Shown: positions 11,755 to 23,007, numbered from the stretch's first letter. The stretch is DNA of 26,615 bases from Saccoglossus kowalevskii (GCF_000003605.2 NW_003125371.1:1-26615), one strand, 5' to 3'. Notes: a model not told the origin generated them from the sequence alone. Made by a program: numbers and translations.

Positions 11755-12150
11755 GTTGTTTACATAACTTTTAGTGTATTACGTGATGTAGGCATACAGT
11801 TGTTTATAGCGCTTTTTAGTGTATTACGTGATGTCGGCAGACAGTTGTTTATAGAACTTTTTAGTGTATTACGTGATGTCGGCATACAGTTGTTTACATA
11901 ACTCTTTTAGTGTATTACGTGATGTAGGCATACAGTTGTTTATAGAACTTGTTAGTGTATTACGTGATGTCGGCATACAGTTGTTTACAGAAATATTTTA
12001 GTGTATTACGTGATGTTGGCATACAGTTGTTTACAGAACATTTTAGTGTATTACGTGATGTCGGCATACAGTTGTTTACAGAACTTTTAGTGTATTACGT
12101 GATGTCGGCATACAGTTGTTTATAGAACTTTTTAGTGTATTACGTGATGT
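11755..12150 (+). repeat. Higher-order block, copy 1 (partner 19055-19450)
   Basis: This block matches 19055-19450 at offset 7300 bp. The shared series is the 44-bp CATAAC monomer (11763 and 19063), GTAGGCAT with TATAGCGC, GCAGACAG, a 46-bp CTCTTTTAG junction, a TTGTTAG junction, the 46-bp AAATATTTTAG monomer (11988 and 19288), GTTGGCAT, and a 44-bp CAGAACTTTTAG monomer. Differences include CAGAACATTTTAG near 12034 here, and TTTTAAGTG and CATACGGTTG in the partner. Confidence 0.78.
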
Positions 12151-12631
12151 AGGCATACAGTTGTTTATAGAACTTTTTAGTGTATTACGTGATGTCGGCA
12201 TACAGTTGTTTATAGAACTTTTTAGTGTATTACGTGATGTCGGCATACAGTTGTTTATAGAACTTTTTAGTGTATTAAGTGATGTCGGCATACAGTTGTT
12301 TATAGAACTTTTTAGTGTATTACGTGATGTCGGCATACAGTTGTTTACAGAACTGTTTAGTGTATTACGTGATGTCGGCATACAGTTGTTTACAGAACTG
12401 TTTAGTGTATTACGTGATGTCGGCATACAGTTGTTTATATAACTTTTTAGTGTATTACGTGATGTCGGCATACAGTTGTTTATAGCACTTTTTAGTGTAT
12501 TACGTGATGTCGGCAAACAGTTGTTTATAGAACTTTTTAGTGTATTACGTGATGTAGGCATACAGTTGTTTATAGCGCTTTTTAGTGTATTACGTGATGT
12601 CGGCAGACAGTTGTTTATAGAACTTTTTAGT
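12151..12631 (+). repeat. Unassigned monomer run between blocks
   Basis: These are ordinary monomers with an ATTAAGTGATG variant near 12277, two CAGAACTGTTTAG junctions (about 12350 and 12395), a TATATAAC junction, TATAGCAC, GCAAACAG, TATAGCGC and GCAGACAG. I could not align the whole run to one other block at a constant offset. Pieces resemble the CAGCTG-type series. I see no gene or non-repeat sequence in it. Confidence 0.7.
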
Positions 12632-12780
12632 GTATTACGTGATGTCGGCATACAGTTGTTTACAGAACTCTTTTAGTGTATTACGTGATGTAGGCATACA
12701 GTTGTTTATAGAACTTGTTAGTGTAATACGTGATGTCGGCATACAGTTGTTTATAGAACTTTTTAGTGTACTACGTGATG
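12632..12780 (+). repeat. AGTGTAATAC / GTGTACTAC mini-block (partner 13759-13907)
   Basis: Three to four monomers here match 13759-13907 at offset 1127 bp. Both carry the 46-bp ACAGAACTC junction, GTAGGCAT with TTGTTAG, AGTGTAATAC and GTGTACTAC. The second location lies inside the first unit of the 992-bp tandem duplication, near its right end. The offset differs from 992, so this is a separate exchange event. Confidence 0.72.
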
Positions 12781-12919
12781 TCGGTATACAGTTGTTTACA
12801 GAAATATTTTAGTGTATTACGTGATGTTGGCATACAGTTGTTTACAGAACTTTTAGTGTATTACGTGATGTCGGCATACAGTTGTTTATAGAACTTGTTA
12901 GTGTATTACGTGATGTCGG

Positions 12920-13780
12920 CATACAGTTGTTTATAGAACTTGTTAGTGTATTACGTGATGTCGGCATACAGTTGTTTATAGAACTTTTTAGTGTATTACG
13001 TGATGTCGGCATACAGGTGTTTACAGAAATATTTTAGTGTATTACGTGATGTTGGCATACAGTTGTTTATAGAACTTTTAGTGTATTACGTGATGTCGGC
13101 ATACAGTTGTTTACAGAACTTTTTAGTGTATTACGTGATGTAGGCATACAGTTGTTTACAGAAATATTTTAGTGTATTACGTGATGTTGGCATACAGTTG
13201 TTTATAGAACTTTTAGTGTATTACGTGATGTTGGCATACAGTTGTTTATAGAACTTGTTAGTGTATTACGTGATGTCGGCATACAGTTGTTTATAGAACT
13301 TTTTAGTGTATTACGTGATGTCGGCATACAGTTGTTTATAGAACTTTTTAGTGTATTACGTGATGTAGGCATACAGTTGTTTATAGCACTTTTTAGTGTA
13401 TTACGTGATGTCGGCAGACAGTTGTTTATAGAACTTTTTAGTGTATTACGTGATGTCGGCATACAGTTGTTTACAGAACTCTTTTAGTGTATTACGTGAT
13501 GTCGGCATACAGTTGTTTATAGAACGTTTTAGTGTATTACGTGATGTCGGCACACAGTTGTTTATAGAACTTTTTAGTGTATTACGTGATGTCGGCATAC
13601 AGTTGTTTATAGAACTTTTTAGTGTATTACGTGATGTCGGCATACAGTTGTTTATAGAACTTTTTAGTTTATTACGTGATGTCGGCATACAGTTGTTTAT
13701 AGAACGTTTTAGTGTATTACGTGATGTCGTCATACAGTTGTTTATAGAACTTTTTAGTGTATTACGTGATGTCGGCATAC
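12920..13780 (+). repeat. 992-bp-spaced tandem duplication, unit 1
   Basis: This stretch matches 13912-14771 at offset 992, changing to 991 after a 1-bp deletion (AACGTTTAG at about 14517 against AACGTTTTAG). Shared rare variants include CATACAGGTGTTTAC, two AAATATTTTAG monomers followed by GTTGGCAT and a TATAGAACTTTTAG (44-bp) monomer, GCACACAG, AGTTTATTAC and GTCGTCATAC. The copies are nearly adjacent, so this is a local tandem duplication of about 22 monomers. Confidence 0.88.
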
Positions 13781-13911
13781 AGTTGTTTACAGAACTCTTT
13801 TAGTGTATTACGTGATGTAGGCATACAGTTGTTTATAGAACTTGTTAGTGTAATACGTGATGTCGGCATACAGTTGTTTATAGAACTTTTTAGTGTACTA
13901 CGTGATGTCGG

Positions 13912-14771
13912 CATACAGTTGTTTATAGAACTTGTTAGTGTATTACGTGATGTCGGCATACAGTTGTTTATAGAACTTTTTAGTGTATTACGTGATGTCG
14001 GCATACAGGTGTTTACAGAAATATTTTAGTGTATTACGTGATGTTGGCATACAGTTGTTTATAGAACTTTTAGTGTATTACGTGATGTCGGCATACAGTT
14101 GTTTACAGAACTTTTTAGTGTATTACGTGATGTAGGCATACAGTTGTTTACAGAAATATTTTAGTGTATTACGTGATGTTGGCATACAGTTGTTTATAGA
14201 ACTTTTAGTGTATTACGTGATGTTGGCATACAGTTGTTTATAGAACTTGTTAGTGTATTACGTGATGTCGGCATACAGTTGTTTATAGAACTTTTTAGTG
14301 TATTACGTGATGTCGGCATACAGTTGTTTATAGAACTTTTTAGTGTATTACGTGATGTAGGCATACAGTTGTTTATAGCACTTTTTAGTGTATCACGTGA
14401 TGTCGGCAGACAGTTGTTTATAGAACTTTTTAGTGTATTACGTGATGTCGGCATACAGTTGTTTACAGAACTCTTTTAGTGTATTACGTGATGTCGGCAT
14501 ACAGTTGTTTATAGAACGTTTAGTGTATTACGTGATGTCGGCACACAGTTGTTTATAGAACTTTTTAGTGTATTACGTGATGTCGGCATACAGTTGTTTA
14601 TAGAACTTTTTAGTGTATTACGTGATGTCGGCATACAGTTGTTTATAGAACTTTTTAGTTTATTACGTGATGTCGGCATACAGTTGTTTATAGAACGTTT
14701 TATTGTATTACGTGATGTCGTCATACAGTTGTTTATAGAACTTTTTAGTGTATTACGTGATGTCGGCATAC
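13912..14771 (+). repeat. 992-bp-spaced tandem duplication, unit 2
   Basis: This is the second unit. Private differences include GTATCACGTG near 14391 (unit 1 has GTATTACGTG), a missing T in AACGTTTAG near 14517, and TTTTATTG near 14700. So few differences over about 860 bp suggest a recent duplication relative to most of the array. Confidence 0.88.
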
Positions 14772-14825
14772 AGTTGTTTATAGAACTTTTTAGTGTATTA
14801 CGTGATGTCGGCATACAGTTGTTTA

Positions 14826-15425
14826 CATAACTTTTAGTGTATTACGTGATGTAGGCATACAGTTGTTTATAGCACTTTTTAGTGTATTACGTGATGTCGG
14901 CAGACAGTTGTTTATAGAACTTTTTAGTGTATTACGTGATGTCGGCATACAGTTGTTTACAGAACTCTTTTAGTGTATTACGTGATGTAGGCATACAGCT
15001 GTTTATAGAACTTGTTAGTGTATTACGTGATGTCGGCATACAGTTGTTTATAGAACTTTTTAGTGTATTACGTGATGTCGGCATACAGTTGTTTATAGAA
15101 CTTTTTAGTGTATTACGTGATGTCGGCATACAGTTGTTTACATAACTTTTAGTGTATTACGTGATGTAGGCATACAGTTGTTTATAGCACTTTTTAGTGT
15201 ATTACGTGATGTCGGCAGACAGTTGTTTATAGAACTTTTTAGTGTATTACGTGATGTCGGCATACAGTTGTTTACAGAACTCTTTTAGTGTATTACGTGA
15301 TGTAGGCATACAGTTGTTTATAGAACTTGTTAGTGTATTACGTGATGTCGGCATACAGTTGTTTATAGAACGTTTTAGTGTATTACGTGATGTCGGCATA
15401 CAGTTGTTTACAGAAATATTTTAGT
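14826..15425 (+). repeat. 315-bp (7-monomer) tandem duplication
   Basis: A unit of seven monomers (44+45+45+46+45+45+45 bp) starts at the 44-bp CATAAC monomer at 14826 and restarts at 15141. The order is CATAAC, GTAGGCAT with TATAGCAC, GCAGACAG, the 46-bp ACAGAACTC junction, GTAGGCAT with a TTGTTAG junction, and two near-consensus monomers. The second unit changes at the end to AACGTTTTAG and then an AAATATTTTAG monomer. CATACAGCTG near 14995 is private to unit 1. Confidence 0.85.
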
Positions 15426-16714
15426 GTATTACGTGATGTTGGCATACAGTTGTTTACAGAACTTTTAGTGTATTACGTGATGTCGGCATACAGTTGTTTA
15501 TAGAACTTTTTAGTGTATTACGTGATGTCGGCATACAGTTGTTTATATAACTTTTTAGTGTATTACGTGATGTAGGCATACAGTTGTTTATAGCTCTTTT
15601 TAGTGTATTACGTGATGTCGGCAGACAGTTGTTTATAGAACTTTTTAGTGTATTACGTGATGTCTACAGACAGTTGTTTATAGAACTTTTTAGTGTATTA
15701 CATGATGTCGGCATACAGTTGTTTACAGAACTCTTTTAGTGTATTACGTGATGTCGGCATACAGTTGTTTATAGAACTTTTTAGTGTATTACGTGATGTC
15801 GGCATACAGTTGTTTATAGAACTTTTTAGTGTATTACGTGATGTCGGCATACAGTTGTTTATAGAACTTTTTAGTGTATTACGTGATGTAGGCATACAGT
15901 TGTTTATAGAACTTGTTAGTGTATTACGTGATGTCGGCATACAGTTGTTTATAGAACTTTTTAGTGTATTACGTGATGTCGGCATACAGTTGTTTACAGA
16001 AATATTTTAGTGTATTACGTGATGTTGGCATACAGTTGTTTACAGAATTTTTAGTGTATTACGTGATGTCGGCATACAGTTGTTTATAGAACTTTTTAGT
16101 GTATTACGTGATGTCGGCATACAGTTGTTTATATAACTTTTTAGTGTATTACGTGATGTCGGCATACAGTTGTTTACAGAAATATTTTAGTTTATTACAT
16201 GATGTCGGCATACAGTTGTTTACAGAACTCTTTTAGTGTATTACGTGATGTCGGCATACAGTTGTTTATAGAACTTTTTAGTGTATTACGTGATGTCGGC
16301 ATACAGTTGTTTATAGAACTTTTTAGTGTATTACGTGATATCGGCATACAGTAGTTTATAGAACTTTTTAGTGTATTACGTGATGTCGGCATACAGTTGT
16401 TTATAGCACTTTTTAGTGTATTACGTGATGTCGGCAGACAGTTGTTTATAGAACTTTTTAGTGCATTACGTGATGTCGGCAGACAGTTGTTTATAGAACT
16501 TTTTAGTGTATTACATGATGTCGGCATACAGTTGTTTACAGAACTCTTTTAGTGTATTACGTGATGTAGGCATACAGTTGTTTATAGAACTTTTTAGAGT
16601 ATTACGTGATGTCGGCATACATTAGTTTATAGAACTTTTTAGTGTATTACGTGATGTCGGCATACATTGGTTTATAGAACTTTTTAGTGTATTACGTGAT
16701 GTCGGCATACAGTT
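15426..16714 (+). repeat. Mixed monomer run with two ACATGATG modules
   Basis: The run opens with the 46/44-bp AAATAT-GTTGGCAT pair. It continues through TATATAAC, TATAGCTC, GCAGACAG and a GATGTCTACAGACAG variant (about 15660) to ACATGATG at 15700 with the 46-bp ACAGAACTC junction. A second AAATAT pair (about 16000) has a 44-bp CAGAATTTTTAG monomer. ACATGATG recurs at 16197 and 16513, 316 bp apart. CATACATTAG and CATACATTGG variants lie near 16615-16665. I see no non-repeat DNA. Confidence 0.75.
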
Positions 16715-17770
16715 GTTTATAGAACTTTTTAGTGAATTACGTGATGTCGGCATACAGTTGTTTATAGATCTTTTTAGTGTATTACGTGATGTCGGCATAC
16801 AGTTGTTTATAGAACTTTTTAGTGTATTACGTGATGTCGGCATACAGTTGTTTATAGAACTTTTTAGTGTATTACGTGATGTCGGCATACAGTTGTTTAC
16901 ATAACTTTTAGTGTATTACGTGATGTAGTCATACAGTTGTTTATAGCACTTTTTAGTGTATTACGTGATGTCGGCAGACAGTTGTTTATAAAACTTTTTA
17001 GTGTATTACGTGATGTCGGCATACAGTTGTTTACAGAACTCTTTTAGTGTATTACGTGATGTAGGCATACAGTTGTTTATAGAACTTTTTAGTGTATTAC
17101 GTGATGTCGGCAGACAGTTGTTTATAGAACTTTTTAGTGTATTACGTGATGTCGGCATACAGTTGTTTATAGAACTTTTTAGTGTATTACGTGATGTAGG
17201 CATACAGTTGTTTATAGAACTTTTTAGTGTATTACGTGATGTCGGCAGACAGTTGTTTATAGAGCTTTTTAGTGTATTACGTGATGTCGGCATACAGTCG
17301 TTTATAGAACTTTTTAGTGTATTACGTGATGTCGGCATACAGTTGTTTATAGAACTTTTTAGTGTATTACGTGATGTCGGCATACAGTTGTTTACATAAC
17401 TTTTAATGTATTACGTGATGTAGGAATACAGTTGTTTATAGCGCTTTTTAGTGTATTACGTGATGTCGGCAGACAGTTGTTTATAGAACCTTTTAGTGTA
17501 TTACGTGCTGTCGGCATACAGTTGTTTACAGAACTCTTTTAGTGTATTACGTGATGTAGGCATACAGTTGTTTATAGAACTTGTTAGTGTATTACGTGAT
17601 GTCGGCATACAGTTGTTTATAGAACTTTTTAGTGTACTACGTGATGTCGGCATACAGTTGTTTACAGAAATATTTTAGTGTATTACGTGATGTTGGCATA
17701 CAGTTGTTTACAGAACTTTTAGTGTATTACGTGATGTCGGCATACAGTTGTTTATAGAACTTGTTAGTGT
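16715..17770 (+). repeat. 1.05-kb higher-order block, copy 1 (partner 24296-25350)
   Basis: About 23 monomers match 24296-25350 at offset 7581, changing to 7580. Rare shared variants in order are AGTGAATTAC, TAGATC, CATAAC (44 bp), GTAGTCATAC, TATAAAAC, the ACAGAACTC junction, GTAGGAATAC with TATAGCGC, and AACCTTTTAG. Later come TTGTTAG, GTGTACTAC, and the 46/44-bp AAATAT pair. Private changes here include CAGTCGTTTA (about 17297), TTTTAATGTATT (about 17403) and GTGCTGTCGG (about 17506). Confidence 0.87.
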
Positions 17771-17879
17771 ATTACGTGATGTAGGCATACAGTTGTTTAT
17801 AGCACTTTTTAGTGTATTACGTGATGTCGGCAGACAGTTGTTTATAGAACTTTTTAGTGTATTACGTGATGTCGGCAGA

Positions 17880-18010
17880 CAGTTGTTTATAGAACTTTTT
17901 AGTGTAATTACATGATGTCGGCATACAGTTGTTTACAGAACTTTTTAGTGTATTACGTCGATGTCGGCATACAGTTGTTTATAGAACTTTTAGTGTATTA
18001 CGTGATGTCG
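17880..18010 (+). repeat. Irregular zone with clustered 1-bp insertions
   Basis: Within about 130 bp there are two unusual single-base insertions inside the otherwise conserved half of the monomer: AGTGTAATTACATG near 17902 (extra A) and ATTACGTCGATG near 17951 (extra C). A 44-bp monomer follows. Elsewhere the length changes fall almost only at the T-tract junction. This may be a zone of decayed homology, or it may be sequencing or consensus error in the repeat. Confidence 0.7.
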
Positions 18011-18419
18011 GCATACAGTTGTTTATAGAACTTTTTAGTGTATTACGTGATGTCGGCATACAGTTGTTTACAGAAATATTTTAGTGTATTACATGATGTC
18101 GGCATACAGTTGTTTATAGAACTTTTTAGTGTATTACGTGATGTCGGCATACAGTTGTTTACAGAAATATTTTAGTGTATTACGTGATGTTGGCATACAG
18201 TTGTTTACAGAACTTTTAGTGTATTACGTGATGTCGGCATACAGTTGTTTATAGAACTTTTTAGTGTATTACGTGATGTCGGCATACAGTTGTTTACAGA
18301 ACTTTTTAGTGTATTACGTGATGTCGGCATACAGTTGTTTATATAACTTTTTAGTGTATTACGTGATGTCGGCATACGGTTGTTTACAGAACTTTTTAGT
18401 GTATTACGTGATGTCGGCA
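18011..18419 (+). repeat. Run rich in TTTACAG monomers
   Basis: These monomers include two 46-bp AAATATTTTAG monomers (about 18074 and 18168), ACATGATG at 18091, a 44-bp monomer near 18206, CATACGGTTG near 18374, and several TTTACAGAACTTTTTAG junctions. The last junction is more frequent here than in most of the array. I see no gene in it. Confidence 0.7.
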
Positions 18420-18785
18420 TACAGTTGTTTATTGCACTTTTTAGTGTATTACGTGATGTCGACATACAGTTGTTTACATAACTTTTAGTGTATTACGTGA
18501 TGTCGACATACAGTTATTTATAGAACTTTTTAGTGTATTACGTGATGTCGGCATACAGTTGTTTATAGAACTTTTTAGTGTATTACGTGATGTCGGCATA
18601 CAGTTGTTTATAGAACTTTTTAGTGTATTACGTGATGTCGGCATACAGTTGTTTACAGAACTCTTTTAGTGTATTACGTGATGTAGGCATACAGTTGTTT
18701 ATAGAACTTGTTAGTGTATTACGTGATGTCGGCATACAGTTGTTTATAGAACTTTTTAGTGTATTACGTGATGTCGGCATACAGT
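18420..18785 (+). repeat. GTCGACATAC block, copy 1 (partner 20088-20453)
   Basis: This block matches 20088-20453 at offset 1668 bp. It starts with a TATTGCAC junction, then GTCGACATAC, the 44-bp CATAAC monomer, GTCGACATAC with CAGTTATTTA, near-consensus monomers, the 46-bp ACAGAACTC junction, and GTAGGCAT with a TTGTTAG junction. The GTCGAC substitution creates a SalI-type site and is found only in these two blocks, twice in each. Confidence 0.87.
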
Positions 18786-19054
18786 TGTTTACAGAAATAT
18801 TTTAGTGTATTACGTGATGTCGGCATACAGTTGTTTATAGAACTTTTTAGTGTATTACGTGATGTAGGCATACAGTTGTTTATAGCACTTTTTAGTGTAT
18901 TACGTGATGTCGGCATACAGTTGTTTATAGAACTTTTTAGTGTATTACGTGATGTCGGCATACAGTTGTTTATAGAACTTTTTAGTGTATTACGTGATGT
19001 CGGCATACAGTTGTTTATTGAACGTTTTAGTGTATTACGTGATGTCGGCATACA

Positions 19055-19450
19055 GTTGTTTACATAACTTTTAGTGTATTACGTGATGTAGGCATACAGT
19101 TGTTTATAGCGCTTTTAAGTGTATTACGTGATGTCGGCAGACAGTTGTTTATAGAACGTTTTAGTGTATTACGTGATGTCGGCATACGGTTGTTTACAGA
19201 ACTCTTTTAGTGTATTACGTGATGTAGGCATACAGTTGTTTATAGAACTTGTTAGTGTATTACGTGATGTCGGCATACAGTTGTTTACAGAAATATTTTA
19301 GTGTATTACGTGATGTTGGCATACAGTTGTTTACAGAACTTTTTAGTGTATTACGTGATGTCGGCATACAGTTGTTTACAGAACTTTTAGTGTATTACGT
19401 GATGTCGGCATACAGTTGTTTATAGAACTTTTTAGTGTATTACGTGATGT
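19055..19450 (+). repeat. Higher-order block, copy 2 (partner 11755-12150)
   Basis: This is a copy of 11755-12150, 7300 bp downstream, with private changes TTTTAAGTG (about 19114) and CATACGGTTG (about 19185). The rare TATAGCGC junction is shared between the two and also appears near 12575, 17440 and 25018. Confidence 0.78.
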
Positions 19451-20087
19451 CGGCATACAGTTGTTTATAGAACTTGTTAGTGTATTACGTGATGTCGGCA
19501 TACAGTTGTTTATAGAAATTTTTAGTGTATTACGTGATGTCGGCATACAGTTGTTTACAGAAATATTTTAGTGTATTACGTGATGTTGGCATACAGTTGT
19601 TTACAGAACTTTTAGTGTATTACGTGATGTCGGCATACAGTTGTTTATAGAACTTTTTAGTTTATTACGTGATGTCGGCATACAGTTGTTTATAGAACTT
19701 TTTAGTGTATTACGTGATGTAGGCATACAGTTGTTTATAGCACTTTTTAGTGTATTACGTGATGTCGGCAGACAGTTGTTTATAGAACTTTTTAGTGTAT
19801 TACGTGATGTCGGCAGACAGTTGTTTATAGAACTTTTTAGTGTATTACATGATGTCGGCATACAGTTGTTTACAGAACTCTTTTAGTGTATTACGTGATG
19901 TCGGCATACAGTTGTTTATAGAACGTTTTAGTGTATTACGTGATGTCGGCATACATTAGTTTATAGAACTTTTTAGTGTATTACGTGATGTCGGCATACA
20001 GTTGTTTATAGAACTTTTTAGTGTATTACGTGATGTCGGCATACAGTTGTTTATAGAACCTTTTTAGTGAATTACGTGATGTCGGCA

Positions 20088-20453
20088 TACAGTTGTTTAT
20101 TGCACTTTTTAGTGTATTACGTGATGTCGACATACAGTTGTTTACATAACTTTTAGTGTATTACGTGATGTCGACATACAGTTATTTATAGAACTTTTTA
20201 GTGTATTACGTGATGTCGGCATACAGTTGTTTATAGAACTTTTTAGTGTATTACGTGATGTCGGCATACAGTTGTTTATAGAACTTTTTAGTGTATTACG
20301 TGATGTCGGCATACAGTTGTTTACAGAACTCTTTTAGTGTATTACGTGATGTAGGCATACAGTTGTTTATAGAACTTGTTAGTGTATTACGTGATGTCGG
20401 CATACAGTTGTTTATAGAACTTTTTAGTGTATTACGTGATGTCGGCATACAGT
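20088..20453 (+). repeat. GTCGACATAC block, copy 2
   Basis: This is a copy of 18420-18785, 1668 bp downstream. Its left flank (about 19850-20080) is an AGTGAATTAC type like 1362-1600, including a 1-bp insertion AACCTTTTTAG near 20059. The TATTGCAC monomer therefore marks a junction between two different higher-order series. Confidence 0.85.
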
Positions 20454-21081
20454 TGTTTATAGAACTTTTTAGTGTATTACGTGATGTCGGCATACAGTTG
20501 TTTACAGAACTTTTAGTGTATTACGTGATGTCGGCATACAGTTGTTTACAGAACTTTTTAGTGTATTACGTGATGTCGGCATACAGTTGTTTACAGAACT
20601 TGTAGTGTATTACGTGATGTCGGCATACAGTTGTTTACAGCACTTTTTAGTGTATTACGTGATGTCGGCATACAGTTGTTTATAGAACTTTTTAGTGTAT
20701 TACGTGATGTCGGCATACAGTTGTTTATAGAACTTTTTAGTGTATTACGTGATGTCGGCATACAGTTGTTTATAGAACTTTTTAGTGTATTACGTGATGT
20801 CGGCATACAGTTGTTTACAGAAATATTTTAGTGTATTACATGATGTCGGCATACAGTTGTTTATAGAACTTTTTAGTGTATTACGTGATGTCGGCATACA
20901 GTTGTTTATAGAACTTTTTAGTGTATTACGTGATGTAGGCATACAGTTGTTTATGGAACTTTTTAGTGTATTACGTGATGTCGGCATACAGTTGTTTATA
21001 GAACTTTTTAGTGTATTACGTGATGTCGGCATACAGTTGTTTATAAAACTTTTTAGTGTATTACGTGATTTCGGCATACAG
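20454..21081 (+). repeat. Mixed monomer run
   Basis: The run includes a 44-bp CAGAACTTTTAG monomer, an unusual CAGAACTTGTAGTG (44-bp) junction near 20595, CAGCAC near 20638, the 46-bp AAATATTTTAG monomer near 20820 followed by ACATGATG (20838), TATGGAAC, TATAAAAC, and GATTTCGGC near 21068. I could not assign a single partner block. I see no non-repeat DNA. Confidence 0.7.
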
Positions 21082-21472
21082 TTGTTTACATAACTTTTAG
21101 TGTATTACGTGATGTAGGCATACAGTTGTTTATAGCACTTTTTAGTGTATTACGTGATGTCGGCAGACAGTTGTTTATAGAACTTTTTAGTGTATTACGT
21201 GATGTCGGCATACAGTTGTTTACAGATATCTTTTAGTGTATTACGTGATGTCGGCATACAGTTGTTTATATAACTTTTTAGTGTATTACGTGATGTAGGC
21301 ATACAGTTGTTTATAGCACTTTTTAGTGTATTACGTGATGTCGGCAGACAGTTGTTTAGAGAACTTTTTAGTGTATTACGTGATGTCGGCAGACAGTTGT
21401 TTATAGAACTTTTTAGTGTATTACATGATGTCGGCATACAGTTGTTTACAGAACTCTTTTAGTGTATTACGT
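21082..21472 (+). repeat. CATAAC / CAGATATC block, distant copy
   Basis: This is a copy of 7070-7460, 14012 bp downstream, with the same ordered variants. A private change is TTTAGAGAAC near 21357 where the partner has TTTATAGAAC. Confidence 0.8.
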
Positions 21473-21762
21473 GATGTCGGCATACAGTTGTTTATAGAAC
21501 TTTTTAGTGTATTACGTGATGTCGGCATACAGTTGTTTATAGAACTTTTTAGTGTATTACGTGATGTCGGCATACAGTTGTTTATAGAACTTTTTAGTGT
21601 ATTACGTGATGTAGGCATACAGTTGTTTATGGAACTTTTTAGTGTGTTACGTGATGTCGGCATACAGTTGTTTACAGAACTGTTTAGTGTATTACGTGAT
21701 GTCGGCATACAGTTGTTTACAGAAATATTTTAGTGTATTACGTGATGTTGGCCTACAGTTGT

Positions 21763-22320
21763 TTACAGAACTTTTAGTGTATTACGTGATGTCGGCATAC
21801 AGTTGTTTATAGAACTTTTTAGTGTATTACGTGATGTAGGCATACAGTTGTTTATAGCACTTTTTAGTGTATTACGTGATGTCGGCAGACAGTTGTTTAT
21901 AGAACTTTTTAGTGTATTACGTGATGTCGGCAGACAGTTGTTTATAGAACTTTTTAGTGTATTACATGATGTCGGCATACAGTTGTTTACAGAACTCTTT
22001 TAGTGTATTACGTGATGTCGGCATACAGTTGTTTATAGAACGTATTAGTGTATTACGTGATTTTGGCATACAGTTGTTTATAGAACTTTTTAGTGTATTA
22101 CGTGATGTCGGCATACTGTTGTTTATAGAACTTTTTAGTGTATTACGTGATGTAGGCATACAGTTGTTTATAGCACTTTTTAGTGTATTATGTGATGTCG
22201 GCAGACAGTTGTTTATAGAACTTTTTAGTGTATTACGTGATGTCGGCAGACAGTTGTTTATAGAACTTTTTAGTGTATTACATGATGTCGGCATACAGTT
22301 GTTTACAGAACTCTTTTAGT
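21763..22320 (+). repeat. 316-bp-spaced double module ending in ACATGATG
   Basis: Two successive modules end in the series GTAGGCAT with TATAGCAC, GCAGACAG twice, ACATGATG (21964 and 22280) and the 46-bp ACAGAACTC junction. They are 316 bp apart (six 45-bp monomers and one 46-bp monomer). The second module contains GATTTTGGC, CATACTGTTG and ATTATGTGATG variants. The same 316-bp ACATGATG spacing occurs at 16197 and 16513. Confidence 0.78.
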
Positions 22321-22622
22321 GTATTACGTGATGTCGGCATACAGTTGTTTATAGAACTTTTTAGTGTATTACGTGATGTCGGCATACAGTTGTTTATAGA
22401 ACTTTTTAGTGTATTACGTGATGTCGGCATACAGTTGTTTATGAAACTTTTTAGTGTATTACGTGATGTCGGCATACAGTTGTTTACAGAACTGTTTTAG
22501 TGTATTACGTGATGTAGGCATACAGTTGTTTATAGAACTTGTTAGTGTATTACGTGATGTCGGCAGACAGTTGTTTATAGAACTTTTTAGTGTATTACGT
22601 GATGTAGGCATACAGTTGTTTA

Positions 22623-22991
22623 CAGAAATATTTTAGTCTATTTAGTGATTTCGGCATTCAGTTGTTTACAGAACTCTTTTAATGTATTGCGTGATGTCGG
22701 CATACAGTTGTTTACAGAGATGGTTTAGTCTACTACGTGATGTCGGCATACAGTTGTTTACAGAGATGTTTTAGTGTATTACGTGATGTCGGCATACAGT
22801 TGTTTACAGAGATGGTTTAGTCTACTACGTGATGTCGGCATACAGTTGTTTACAGAGATGTTTTAGTGTATTACGTGATGTCGGCATACAGTTGTTTACA
22901 GAGATAGTTTAGTCTACTACGTGATGTCGGCATACAGTTGTTTACAGAGATAGTTTAGTCTACTACGTGATGTCGGCATACAGTTGTTTAC
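22623..22991 (+). repeat. Divergent run of eight 46-bp monomers
   Basis: Eight consecutive monomers are exactly 46 bp, measured between the C of successive TTTACAG motifs (22623, 22669, 22715, 22761, 22807, 22853, 22899, 22945, 22991). The first is the most divergent monomer seen (AGTCTATTTAGTGATTTCGG, with GCATTCAG). The second has TTTTAATGTATTGCG. The last six form a subfamily with a CAGAGAT junction: GATGGTTTAGTCTACTAC alternating with GATGTTTTAGTGTATTAC twice, then GATAGTTTAGTCTACTAC twice. The CAGAGAT junction and AGTCTACTAC segment are not seen elsewhere in the window. Confidence 0.9.
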
Positions 22992-23007
22992 AGAACTGTT
23001 TATTGTA

